From Curtobacterium sp. MCSS17_015 (GTDB taxonomy: Bacteria > Actinomycetota > Actinomycetes > Actinomycetales > Microbacteriaceae): 64,000 nt of DNA. Position numbers and translations under genes: made by a program. The DNA lies in assembly GCF_003234265.2 (NCBI RefSeq), contig NZ_CP126256.1:1550001-1614000 (forward strand). The letters are read 5' to 3'. Under the pieces are notes generated by a model. That model ran no database searches. It was not told where the DNA came from and saw only the letters and a list, made by a program, of their open reading frames with translations. This document shows positions 1 through 7,828 of the stretch, one piece after another (the first letter of the stretch is position 1; each line of letters begins with the position of its first letter).

Positions 1-1082
1 AGGACCTCTACCTGACCGAGACCGCGATGCTGGCCGATGTGGTGCTGCCCGCCGCCGGATGGGGGGAGAAGCAGGGCGCGTTCACCAACGTGAACCGCAC
101 CGTGCACTTGGCGGACAAGGCCGTCGACCCGCCGGGGGAGGCGCGCAGCGACCTCGACATCTTCCTCGACTACTCGCGGCGGATGGGCTTCCGTCGGATC
201 GACGGATCGCCGCTGCTCGACTGGAACGGCCCGGAGGACGGGTTCCGCGCGTGGCAGGAGTGCACGCGTGGGAGACTCTGCGACTACACCGGGATCACCT
301 ACGAGCGGCTGCGCGGGGGCAGCGGGATCCCGTGGCCGTGCAACGACGAGCACCCGGACGGCACCTCGCGACTGTACGCCGATGGCGTGTTCCGCACCGG
401 CATGGCGGACGCCGAGACGTACGGCCACGACCTGCTCACCGGGGCCACCGTCGGACCGACGGCCTACTCCGCGATGCGCGTCGACGGAAGAGCGATCCTC
501 AAGCCGGCGGTGTACCAGCCGCCGCACGAGGAACCGAGTGACGAGTACCCCCTCCGGTACACCACCGGCCGCACCGTCTACCAGTTCCACACCCGCACCC
601 GCACGGGACGTGCCAGGCAGCTCCGTCGGGCGGCTCCGAGCGCCTGGGTCGAGCTGTCCGTCCCGGATGCCGCCCGACTCGGCATCGAGGAGGGGGACGT
701 CGTCCGCGTGCGCTCCCCGCGCGGTGAGATCGTCGTCCCTGCACGGGTCGGGGACGTCCGCGAGGGAACCGTGTTCGCCCCGTTCCACTACGGCTACTGG
801 GATCGAGGCGACATCGGACCGGACGGCCGCGCGACCGCGGCGAACGAGCTGACCGCGACGGAGTGGGACCCCGTGTCGAAGCAACCCCTCTTCAAGGTCG
901 CAGCCGTGCACGTCGAGAAGGTCGCGGACGCCGACGGGCCGTCCGCGGCCCCCACGACCGCCGCCTCCCGGCCAGCCCGCCCGGACCGCGTCCCCGCGAC
1001 CGTCGGCGGCCCCGATGCCGAGGTCGAGGAACGTGTCCGCGCCGCCGCGCCTCCCCGCGCCGAAGACCAAGGAGGACGATGA
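1..1082 (+). CDS. Nitrate reductase-like molybdopterin oxidoreductase, C-terminal part (truncated by window start)
   Basis: The reading frame is open from base 3 (DLYLTETAMLADVVLPAA), so the true start lies upstream. This opening and WGEKQGAFTNVNRTV are typical of the end of the catalytic domain in assimilatory nitrate reductase/formate dehydrogenase enzymes. About residues 175-285 form the molybdopterin-dinucleotide-binding C-terminal domain (RYTTGRTVYQFHTRTRTGR, then LGIEEGDVVRVRSPRGEI and FAPFHYGYWD). The last ~60 residues are a low-complexity Ala/Pro/Arg tail. The Fe-S and Mo-ligand region is outside the window, so substrate cannot be fixed; nitrate is the best guess. The stop overlaps the next start (ATGATG at 1079), and MoCo genes follow in the same run. 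Confidence 0.85.
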   Translation, partial: DLYLTETAMLADVVLPAAGWGEKQGAFTNVNRTVHLADKAVDPPGEARSDLDIFLDYSRRMGFRRIDGSPLLDWNGPEDGFRAWQECTRGRLCDYTGITYERLRGGSGIPWPCNDEHPDGTSRLYADGVFRTGMADAETYGHDLLTGATVGPTAYSAMRVDGRAILKPAVYQPPHEEPSDEYPLRYTTGRTVYQFHTRTRTGRARQLRRAAPSAWVELSVPDAARLGIEEGDVVRVRSPRGEIVVPARVGDVREGTVFAPFHYGYWDRGDIGPDGRATAANELTATEWDPVSKQPLFKVAAVHVEKVADADGPSAAPTTAASRPARPDRVPATVGGPDAEVEERVRAAAPPRAEDQGGR

Positions 1083-1543
1083 TGCTGCTCCCTGTCTACC
1101 TGGGACTCCTGCGTCGATCGGAACAGTCGCTCGCCGAGTCGTTCCGACAGGTCGCCGAGGGACACGCCGCAGAGCCGGACGTGTTCCACCTGTGCCACAC
1201 GCTCGCAGCGCAGTGCGATGACCACGCCGAGCGGCTGGACCCAGTGGTCGGCCGGTACGGGGAGGAGAACACGGAGGACGAGCCCGAGCGGCTCCACGCC
1301 GAGGCGCTCCCGACCACCCGGTCCGGTCCGGTGGGGCTCCTCCGCGACCTGCAGGACGTGTACGTGCTGGCCTCCCTCGTGGACATCACCTGGGTGCTCG
1401 TCCGTCAGGCGGGTCAGGGGCTCCGTGACGAGGAGCTCCTCGCCGTCGTCGCCGGGTGCGCGCAGGAGACGGAGCTGCAGCTGTCCTGGCTCCGTACCCG
1501 GATGAAGCAGGCGGCCCCGCAGGCGCTCGTCGTCGCGTCGTGA
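1079..1543 (+). CDS. Small helical protein of unknown function (ferritin-like?)
   Basis: Predicted 154 aa, starting at ATG 1079 with an ideal GGAGG at 1071-1075 and overlapping the stop of the molybdoenzyme gene. I do not recognise a named family. The sequence looks all-helical, with His/Glu/Cys pairs in one helix (FHLCHTLAAQCDDHAERLDPV) and Glu-rich later helices, which resembles the four-helix ferritin-like fold; metal binding is only a guess. Its end is GTGA-overlapped by the HPP gene, so it is translationally coupled on both sides within the molybdoenzyme operon. It may be an accessory or maturation factor for the oxidoreductase. Confidence 0.7.
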   Translation: MMLLPVYLGLLRRSEQSLAESFRQVAEGHAAEPDVFHLCHTLAAQCDDHAERLDPVVGRYGEENTEDEPERLHAEALPTTRSGPVGLLRDLQDVYVLASLVDITWVLVRQAGQGLRDEELLAVVAGCAQETELQLSWLRTRMKQAAPQALVVAS

Positions 1544-2064
1544 CCTCGTCCCGTCCCGCACCTGGCGCGCCCGACCGTGGTCGCTCGGTCCCCGGCGCGA
1601 TCCGGGCTGGGCTGCTGTGCCTGGTCGTGCTCGTCCTGGCGGGAGCCGTGGGCCTCGCGACACGGCAACCGTGGCTGTTCCCGAGCCTCGGCCCGACCGT
1701 GATGCTGTTCTTCACCGCACCACGGCAGCCGTCATCGCGCCCCCTCAACACCGTCGTCGGTCACCTGGTGGCCATCGGTGTCGGCTACGGCTGTCTCCTC
1801 GCGTTCGGGCTGTCCGGTGCAGCGCCGGCGCCGACCGGCGGTCTCACCATCCCCTACATCGCAGCCGCTGCGGTGTCCGTCGCGGTGACGACCCTCGTGC
1901 TGCAACTCGTCCGGCTCCCGCACCCGCCGGCCGGGGCATCGACGTTGATCGTGAGCCTGGGCATCCTGAGCGCGCCGGTCCAACTGCTCGACATGGTCGG
2001 TGCCGTCCTCCTCGTGACCGCAGCCGGGTGGGCCCTGCAACGGCTCGTGCCCGGGCGCTCGTGA
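1540..2064 (+). CDS. HPP family integral membrane protein
   Basis: Predicted 174 aa starting at GTG 1540, which overlaps the previous stop (GTGA). About four hydrophobic segments are visible, and the family signature RLPHPPAGASTLIVSLG lies before the last one; LFPSLGPTVMLFF is the other conserved patch. HPP proteins in plants and cyanobacteria have been linked to nitrite transport, and the position directly behind a nitrate-reductase-like gene fits nitrite or nitrate handling. That role is inference. The gene is coupled to mobA by another GTGA overlap. Confidence 0.85.
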   Translation: MTSSRPAPGAPDRGRSVPGAIRAGLLCLVVLVLAGAVGLATRQPWLFPSLGPTVMLFFTAPRQPSSRPLNTVVGHLVAIGVGYGCLLAFGLSGAAPAPTGGLTIPYIAAAAVSVAVTTLVLQLVRLPHPPAGASTLIVSLGILSAPVQLLDMVGAVLLVTAAGWALQRLVPGRS

Positions 2065-2759
2065 GCGACGTGGACGCCGTGCTCCTCGCCGGAGGGCGAG
2101 CGAGACGCCTGCACGGAGTCGACAAGGCGATGCTGGTGCTCGACGGGCGGCCCCTGCTCATGCACGGGCTCGACGCCGTCGCGGACGCACGGTGCCGCGT
2201 CGTCGTCGGACCGGTGCGGGACGGTCTGCCCGACGACGTCCGGTGGGCGCGCGAGTACCCGCCGTTCGGCGGACCGGTCGCAGCCCTCGCCGCCGGCCTG
2301 GAGGTGCTGTCCTCGTCGGGCACGCCGGCTCCGCTCGTCGTCGTGCTCGCCACCGACCTGCCAGCGGTCCGGGTCGCCCTCGATGCGGTCAGCGAAGCGG
2401 CCCGTTCCGCCGGTGCACCTGATGGAGGCGGTCCGAGCGACACGGCGCGCACTGACGGATGGGTGGCCGTCGACCCGGGCGGCCGCCGACAGCCGCTGCT
2501 CGCGGTGTACCGCACGGCAGCACTTGCGGCAGCGGTCGCCGCGCTGGACGGCACCGGGCACGGTCCGGCCGGCGCGTCGATGCGGGAACTGCTGGCGGGG
2601 CTGCGGCTCGTGGACGTACCACTGTCGGACGCGCTGACGGCGGACATCGACACCCCGACGCAGCGCGACGCCGTCCTCGGCGTCGCCGCTGCTGCCGTCG
2701 GGGAACCGCGCTCGGTCGGGTCGACCACGCGGGCTGGACGAACGGAGGACACCAGATGA
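2061..2759 (+). CDS. mobA: Molybdenum cofactor guanylyltransferase MobA
   Basis: Predicted 232 aa from GTG 2061 (GTGA overlap with the HPP stop). The N-terminus carries the nucleotidyltransferase signature LAGGRARRLHGVDKAML (LAGGxSxRxGxDK type), and ATDLPAV supplies the metal-binding Asp. MobA attaches GMP to Mo-molybdopterin to make the bis-MGD cofactor of DMSO-reductase-family enzymes, exactly what the upstream nitrate-reductase-like protein needs. The domain occupies almost the whole protein, with a short extra C-terminal tail. Start choice rests on the overlap and on the domain beginning within 10 residues. Confidence 0.9.
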   Translation: MSDVDAVLLAGGRARRLHGVDKAMLVLDGRPLLMHGLDAVADARCRVVVGPVRDGLPDDVRWAREYPPFGGPVAALAAGLEVLSSSGTPAPLVVVLATDLPAVRVALDAVSEAARSAGAPDGGGPSDTARTDGWVAVDPGGRRQPLLAVYRTAALAAAVAALDGTGHGPAGASMRELLAGLRLVDVPLSDALTADIDTPTQRDAVLGVAAAAVGEPRSVGSTTRAGRTEDTR

Positions 2760-2992
2760 CGGAACCGGCAGCACTCGACGGATGGGCGGGGCGCGTGTCC
2801 GACGCGCTCGAGCTCCCCGGAACGGCCGTGGACATCGGTGCCGTGCTCGATCTGGCGCGTGACACCGCGCACGGTGTGACCCGCGCCGCCGCCCCCCTCA
2901 CCAGCTACCTCGTCGGAGTCGCCGTCGGCCGTGGAGCGGCGCTCCCGGACGCGATCGCCACCGTGCAGCGGTGCATCGAGGACCAGGGGTGA
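2756..2992 (+). CDS. DUF6457 small protein
   Basis: Predicted 78 aa from ATG 2756 (ATGA overlap with the mobA stop), with GGAGG at 2745-2749. It looks like a DUF6457 protein, which in actinobacteria is usually found beside or fused to a mobA-type nucleotidyltransferase. It is helical, with a conserved-looking stretch LDLARDTAHGVTRAAAPLTS and no membrane segment. It is coupled to moeA by GTGA. A role in MoCo maturation is implied by context only. Confidence 0.75.
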   Translation: MTEPAALDGWAGRVSDALELPGTAVDIGAVLDLARDTAHGVTRAAAPLTSYLVGVAVGRGAALPDAIATVQRCIEDQG

Positions 2993-4155
2993 CGGTGGAC
3001 CTCGACGAGGCTCTGCGTCTCGTGCGCACGGCCGGGGCCGCCATGGCACTGCCGGTGGAGACCGTCGAACTCGGCGACGCCGACGGGCGGGTCCTCGCTG
3101 CCGACGTCGTCGCGCGGACCCGGCTGCCCGTCACCGACACGTCCGCGATGGACGGCTGGGCGGTGGCCGGGCGCGGCCCGTGGCACATCGACGGGTTCGT
3201 CCGGATGGGCGAACCGCCCGGGGAGCTCTCGGCGGGGGAAGCCCGTGTCGTCACCACCGGCGGTGCCGTGCCGACGGGCACGACGGCGGTGCTCCGCTCA
3301 GAACGAGGCCGGGCACGTGACGGCGTGCTCACCGACGAGCCCGCGACGGTGCTGGTCCCGGGAGCCGACGTCCGCCGCGCCGGTGAGACGGTGCGGGTCG
3401 GCGCCGTGGTCGCATCCAAGGGAGCGCGGGTGACACCGGCGGTGGTCGCAGCATCGGCCGCCACCGGCACCGATGCGTTCGAGGTCGTCGCCCGACCACG
3501 AGTGGCCGTCGTGCTCGTCGGCGACGAGTTCGTCCTCCGAGGTGTCCCGGCGCCCGGGCAGGTCCGCGACGCTCTGGGGATCGCGCTGCCGGACCTGCTC
3601 CGGAATGGTGGTGCTGTCGTGGTCACCGTCGAGCACGTCGCCGACGACCCGGACGCGCTCCGGCGGGCGATCGACCGTGGTGGCGTCGACGTGGTCTTCA
3701 CCGCCGCCGCCACGGGACACGGAGCCTGTGACCACCTGCTCGGCGCGTTGGAAGCGGCATCAGCCCATGTCGTCTTCCGCGGCGTCGCGATGCGTCCGGG
3801 ACACCCCACGCTGCTCGCCCGGCGGCCGGACGGCGTCCCGGTCCTCGGCTTGCCGGGCAATCCGTTCGCCGCCATCGTGGCGCTGACCGTGCTCGGACTC
3901 CCGCTCCTCGCCGAGGCTCTGGGTACCCCTGCTCCGCGGCGACGACGCAGGGTCGCCGCCGAAGCGCTGGATCCCGGGGTCGGCGGTGTCCGGGTCATCC
4001 CGGTGTCGGAGGAGGACGACGGCGTGCGAGCGATCCGGCAGGGGCCATCGGTCGTCTCGGGAGCCGTCCATGCCGATCACCTGGCCTTCGTGCCGGCATC
4101 CGGCGTGGCGGCGGACGGGCCACTCGACGTCGTCGACCTCCCGTGGCGGCGGTGA
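2989..4155 (+). CDS. moeA: Molybdopterin molybdotransferase MoeA
   Basis: Predicted 388 aa from GTG 2989 (GTGA overlap). MoeA inserts molybdate into adenylylated molybdopterin. Visible family features are DTSAMDGWAV near residue 50, the TGGAVPTGTTAVL loop near residue 85, a MogA-like molybdopterin-binding domain around residues 170-310 ending in LPGNPFAAIVAL, and a C-terminal beta domain. Length matches the family. The gene ends the coupled run from the molybdoenzyme; the antiporter start is 4 nt downstream. Confidence 0.92.
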   Translation: MTVDLDEALRLVRTAGAAMALPVETVELGDADGRVLAADVVARTRLPVTDTSAMDGWAVAGRGPWHIDGFVRMGEPPGELSAGEARVVTTGGAVPTGTTAVLRSERGRARDGVLTDEPATVLVPGADVRRAGETVRVGAVVASKGARVTPAVVAASAATGTDAFEVVARPRVAVVLVGDEFVLRGVPAPGQVRDALGIALPDLLRNGGAVVVTVEHVADDPDALRRAIDRGGVDVVFTAAATGHGACDHLLGALEAASAHVVFRGVAMRPGHPTLLARRPDGVPVLGLPGNPFAAIVALTVLGLPLLAEALGTPAPRRRRRVAAEALDPGVGGVRVIPVSEEDDGVRAIRQGPSVVSGAVHADHLAFVPASGVAADGPLDVVDLPWRR

Positions 4156-4158
4156 CGC

Positions 4159-5352
4159 ATGGGCCTCCTGGTGGCGTTCGCGGTGGTGCTGGTCATCGCC
4201 GTGGGGATCTCGTCGATCGCGAAGCGGACGATCGTGTCGACGACCGTGTTGTTCCTCGTCGCGGGGTTCGTCCTGGGCGACGGCATGACCGACATCGTGC
4301 ACCTGACACCGGACGACGCGCTGGTGAACACGATCTCCGAGGTCGCGCTGTTCACCGTGCTGTTCACGGACGGGCAGCAGATCGGCGTCCGGCAGCTGCG
4401 TCACGCATGGCGGCTGCCGGGGCGTGCGCTCCTGCTGGGGCTGCCGCTCACGCTCGGCATCACCGCGGTGCTCGGGATCTGGTTGCTCGGGCTGGACTGG
4501 GCGAGCGCGTTGCTCGTCGCGGCCGTCCTCGCCCCGACCGACCCGGTCTTCGCCAGCGCGATCGTCGGGCGGGAGGAGATCCCGCAGCGCACGCGCAGTC
4601 TGTTGAACGTCGAGTCCGGGCTCAACGACGGTCTGGCGCTCCCGCTCGTGCTCGTGTTCCTGGCCGTCGCTGCAGGCGAGCACGCAGAAGTGGGGGTCCT
4701 CGCGGTCGAACTCCTGCTCGGTGTCGTCCTCGGTGTGGCAGTGCCCGTCGCGGTGCGCCTGCTGTTCGCCCTGCCGTTCTTCCGGGCGACCCCGCTCTAC
4801 GCCACCCTGACGCCGGTGGCAGTCGGTCTGCTGACCTTCGGGCTCGCGCAGGTGCTCGATGCGAACCTCTACCTCGCCGCCTTCGCGTGCGGGATCACGA
4901 TCGCGAGCATCGCGCCGCAGACCCGCGACGCTTTCCGGGAGTTCGGGGAACTCGTCAGCGAGGTCGTGAAGCTCCTCGCCATCCTCGTGTTCGGAACGCT
5001 GATCAGCCCGTCCCTGCTCGCGGACGTCGGCGTGCTCGGCTACGTGTTCGCGGTGCTGCTGCTCGTGCTGGCTCGGCCGCTCGCCGTCGAGATCGCGCTC
5101 GCGCGGAGCGGACTGGACCGGTGGGAGCGGCTGACGGCGGCGTGGTTCGGACCGAAGGGGTTCGCGAGCGTGCTGTACGGGCTCCTCGTGCTCGGCAGCG
5201 GTGTTCCCGACGCGGAGCGGCTCTTCCACGTGATCGTGGTCGCCGTCGTGCTGTCGATCATCGCGCACTCCTCGACCGACGTCCCCATCGCGGATGCCTT
5301 CGCCCGGCGCGCGGCCCGCGACTCGGAGCGGGCTCGCGCCTCCGGACGCTGA
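4159..5352 (+). CDS. CPA1-type cation:proton antiporter (NhaP-like)
   Basis: Predicted 397 aa with about 11-12 hydrophobic segments. The two diagnostic membrane motifs are present: APTDPVFASAIV near residue 117 and NVESGLNDGLALP near residue 150, the Asp residues expected to carry Na+/H+ exchange. There is no long cytoplasmic C-terminal regulatory domain; the protein ends ~20 residues after the last helix. It starts 4 nt after moeA, so it is probably cotranscribed. Sodium versus potassium specificity cannot be read from the sequence. Confidence 0.87.
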   Translation: MGLLVAFAVVLVIAVGISSIAKRTIVSTTVLFLVAGFVLGDGMTDIVHLTPDDALVNTISEVALFTVLFTDGQQIGVRQLRHAWRLPGRALLLGLPLTLGITAVLGIWLLGLDWASALLVAAVLAPTDPVFASAIVGREEIPQRTRSLLNVESGLNDGLALPLVLVFLAVAAGEHAEVGVLAVELLLGVVLGVAVPVAVRLLFALPFFRATPLYATLTPVAVGLLTFGLAQVLDANLYLAAFACGITIASIAPQTRDAFREFGELVSEVVKLLAILVFGTLISPSLLADVGVLGYVFAVLLLVLARPLAVEIALARSGLDRWERLTAAWFGPKGFASVLYGLLVLGSGVPDAERLFHVIVVAVVLSIIAHSSTDVPIADAFARRAARDSERARASGR

Positions 5353-5387
5353 GGAAGGCGTTCGGTGCGGGCTGGTTGTCTGGGCGG

Positions 5388-6119
5388 ATGCAGGCGGAGG
5401 AACTGGCGACCGGCGACTTCCCGGCGGCACTCACGGCGGTCTGCATCGCGCTGCTGGCGGTCGCGATCGCGTGTGCCGTGTTCGTCGTCGGGGACCTGCT
5501 TCGGCGGCCGCAGTCGATGGCGGTCATGAACGCGGTGTGGCCGCTGACGATGCTGTTCGGCAGTGTGGTGTGGCTGGTGTTCTACCTGCGTGTCGGCCGG
5601 GCACCCCGCCGTGGTTCGCACACCTCCGGCCGGCACCATGGGCGGTGGACGAGCGTCGCCACGGGGACGAGCCACTGCGGCGCTGGTTGCGCGGTCGGTG
5701 ACCTCGTCGGCGAGTTCACGCTCGTCGCGGTCCCGGCGCTCGGGGCGGTCGTCGGCCTCGGTACGTTGTACCAGGAGCGGATGTTCGCGGCGTGGATCAT
5801 CGATCTCGTGATCGCCTTCGCTGTCGGGATCCTCTTCCAGTACTTCTCGATCGCGCCGATGCGCGACTTGTCACCGGGCGAGGGGCTCGTGGCGGCGCTC
5901 AAGGCGGACACGCTGTCGATCGCGGCGTGGCAGGTCGGCATGTACGGGCTGATGGCGATCGGCCAGTTCGCGGTGCTCCCCGCCCTGCTCGGGGGCCGTG
6001 CGTCGGTCCTCACGCCCGAGTTCTGGGTCCTCATGCAGCTCGCGATGGCCGCCGGGTTCATCTGCTCCTACCCCGTCAACTGGTGGCTCATCCGCCGCGG
6101 TGTCAAGGAAGCCATGTGA
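5388..6119 (+). CDS. DUF4396 integral membrane protein
   Basis: Predicted 243 aa from ATG 5388; the frame upstream is open but overlaps the antiporter. There are about six hydrophobic segments. A His/Cys-rich loop after the second helix (HTSGRHHGRW... then SHCGAGCAVGDLVGEF) matches the DUF4396 signature and could bind a metal. The conserved C-terminal half contains FQYFSIAPMRDLSPGEGL and ends SYPVNWWLIRRGVKEAM. Function is unknown. It lies 36 nt after the antiporter on the same strand. Confidence 0.8.
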   Translation: MQAEELATGDFPAALTAVCIALLAVAIACAVFVVGDLLRRPQSMAVMNAVWPLTMLFGSVVWLVFYLRVGRAPRRGSHTSGRHHGRWTSVATGTSHCGAGCAVGDLVGEFTLVAVPALGAVVGLGTLYQERMFAAWIIDLVIAFAVGILFQYFSIAPMRDLSPGEGLVAALKADTLSIAAWQVGMYGLMAIGQFAVLPALLGGRASVLTPEFWVLMQLAMAAGFICSYPVNWWLIRRGVKEAM

Positions 6120-6230
6120 CACCGGGGGGCGTCCGGTCGGGTTGGGTCATCCTGCTCGGTCGCACGGCCCGGCACGACCGAGGCAAGCGTGTCGTCGCCA
6201 GCGTGGCGCGTTCACGGCGCTCGCGGACGC

Positions 6231-7703
6231 TCAGCGCAGCGCGTCCCCGAGCTCCTCGAGCAGGTACGCGATCGAAGCGGCACCGTCGAGGAGCATCTGC
6301 ACCGAGACGCTCTCGTCGCTCGCGTGCCAGTGGTCCTCGGGCAGCCCGGTGCCGATGAAGAGCACCGGTGCTCCCAGCACGCGGCCCATCAGTTCCGCCG
6401 GGCCACCGCCGGCGTTGCCCATCCGCCCGGCCGTCTCGGTCCTGTGTCCCCGTTCGATCGCCCGCACGAGCGCGTCGAGCGCCGGCCCGGACGGTGTGAC
6501 GTACGGGTCCTGACCGGACTCCTCCGGGATCTCGAGCTCATGGGTGACGCCGTCGGGCATCTGCTCGGCGACGAACGCCCGGAGCTGCGCCGCCACGGCG
6601 GAGACGTGCTGGCCCGGGACGGTCCGGATGCTCAGCTCCGCGGTCGCCTGGCTCGGGATGACGGCCCGCGGGAACCCCGTCGGGTCGCCGGCGAGCAGGG
6701 TGAGGACCTCGATGGACGGGCGCGCCCAGAGCCGTTCCTCGACCGTGTGGCCGACCTCGCCGGTGATGCTCGTCGTCTCGGTGCGCTCCACCCAGACGTC
6801 CGGGTCGAAGTCCAGGTCGCGGAGCTCCTGTCGCCGCTCCTCCGTGAGCTCGTCGACGTCGTCGAGGAACCCCGGGATCGTGATCCGACCGTCGGTGTCG
6901 TGCATCGCCGCGAGCACCCGGACCAGGGCGTGCACCGGGTTCGGGGCCGGACCGGATGCCGCCCCGCTGTGGACGTCCCGCGCCGGGCCGGTGACGGTGA
7001 GGGTGCCGCCGGTCATCCCGCGCATCGAGGTGACCACGGCTGGGTTCCCCGCCTTCCACTGCAGCGTGTCGGAGAAGACCACGACGTCGCAGGCGAACCG
7101 CTCGTGGTCCGAGTCGAGCAGGTCCGCGAGGTGCGTCGACCCGAGCTCCTCCTCGCCCTCGACCAGGTACTTCAGGTTCACGGCCGGTCGCCCGTCGTCG
7201 CGCGTGCCGAGGTGCGCCCGCAACCCCCAGAGGTGCGCGACCACCTGGCCCTTGGCGTCCGAGGCGCCCCGGCCGTACAACCGGCCGTCGCGCAGGACGG
7301 GGGAGAACGGCGCGGTCTCGACCCACTCCTCGGGCTTCGCGTGCCGGACGTCGTGGTGGCTGTAGACGAGGACCGTCGGCAGCGCCGGATCGACGAGCCA
7401 CTCGCCGTACACGGCTGGTGACCCGCCGGCGTCCAGCACCTCGGTGCGCAGTCCGACGGCACGCATCGCGCCGGCGAGCCACCGCGCGGACCGTTGCACG
7501 TCCAGCGTTCGTTCCGGCTGCGACGCCACGGACGGGATCCGCACCCAGTCCGACAGCTGCTCGACGATCTCGTCCTGCGCCGCCCGGAGGCCCGCGGCGA
7601 CGTCGTCCACCCCTGTCGGCCAGGGCGCCGCGCTCGTCCGCTCCTCGGCGTCGGTGTCCGTCGCACTGTCGGCGTCCGTCCCGGTGTCCGTCTGGTGTCC
7701 CAC
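6231..7703 (-). CDS. M20 family metallopeptidase (dipeptidase)
   Basis: Predicted 490 aa. M20 zinc-peptidase features are clear: YSHHDV (first metal His and Asp), YGRGASDAKGQ (bridging Asp), VEGEEELGS (catalytic and metal Glu), VFSDT, and the C-terminal metal His in HWHASDESV. A dimerisation (lid) domain is inserted around residues 240-350. It probably hydrolyses dipeptides in the cytosol. The frame is open further upstream, but I choose GTG 7703 because TAGCGT at 7711-7716 sits exactly 7 nt before it, a leaderless start; the first ~35 residues are an Asp/Thr-rich tail ahead of the domain. Confidence 0.87.
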   Translation of the reverse strand: MGHQTDTGTDADSATDTDAEERTSAAPWPTGVDDVAAGLRAAQDEIVEQLSDWVRIPSVASQPERTLDVQRSARWLAGAMRAVGLRTEVLDAGGSPAVYGEWLVDPALPTVLVYSHHDVRHAKPEEWVETAPFSPVLRDGRLYGRGASDAKGQVVAHLWGLRAHLGTRDDGRPAVNLKYLVEGEEELGSTHLADLLDSDHERFACDVVVFSDTLQWKAGNPAVVTSMRGMTGGTLTVTGPARDVHSGAASGPAPNPVHALVRVLAAMHDTDGRITIPGFLDDVDELTEERRQELRDLDFDPDVWVERTETTSITGEVGHTVEERLWARPSIEVLTLLAGDPTGFPRAVIPSQATAELSIRTVPGQHVSAVAAQLRAFVAEQMPDGVTHELEIPEESGQDPYVTPSGPALDALVRAIERGHRTETAGRMGNAGGGPAELMGRVLGAPVLFIGTGLPEDHWHASDESVSVQMLLDGAASIAYLLEELGDALR

Positions 7704-7710
7704 CAGGCCG

Positions 7711-7716
7711 ACGCTA
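7711..7716 (-). promoter_or_regulatory. -10 box of leaderless M20 peptidase gene
   Basis: On the minus strand TAGCGT is followed by 7 nt (CGGCCTG) and then GTG 7703. With a -10 box this close, transcription would start at or next to the start codon. No Shine-Dalgarno is present. Confidence 0.6.
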
Positions 7717-7828
7717 GGGAAGGACCGACCAGGCGCCTCCCGGGATACGCGTGACCCGGATCGTGCGCCCGGTGGGAGCGGACCAGGTGCCCCGGCACGT
7801 CGAGTGGGACGGCGCGGTGCGTGGGCCC

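Noticed and set aside
3760..5430. A 556-codon minus-strand frame opposite moeA and the antiporter
   Set aside because: Composition is His/Arg/Asp/Gln-rich without domains, while the plus strand has complete, recognisable genes.
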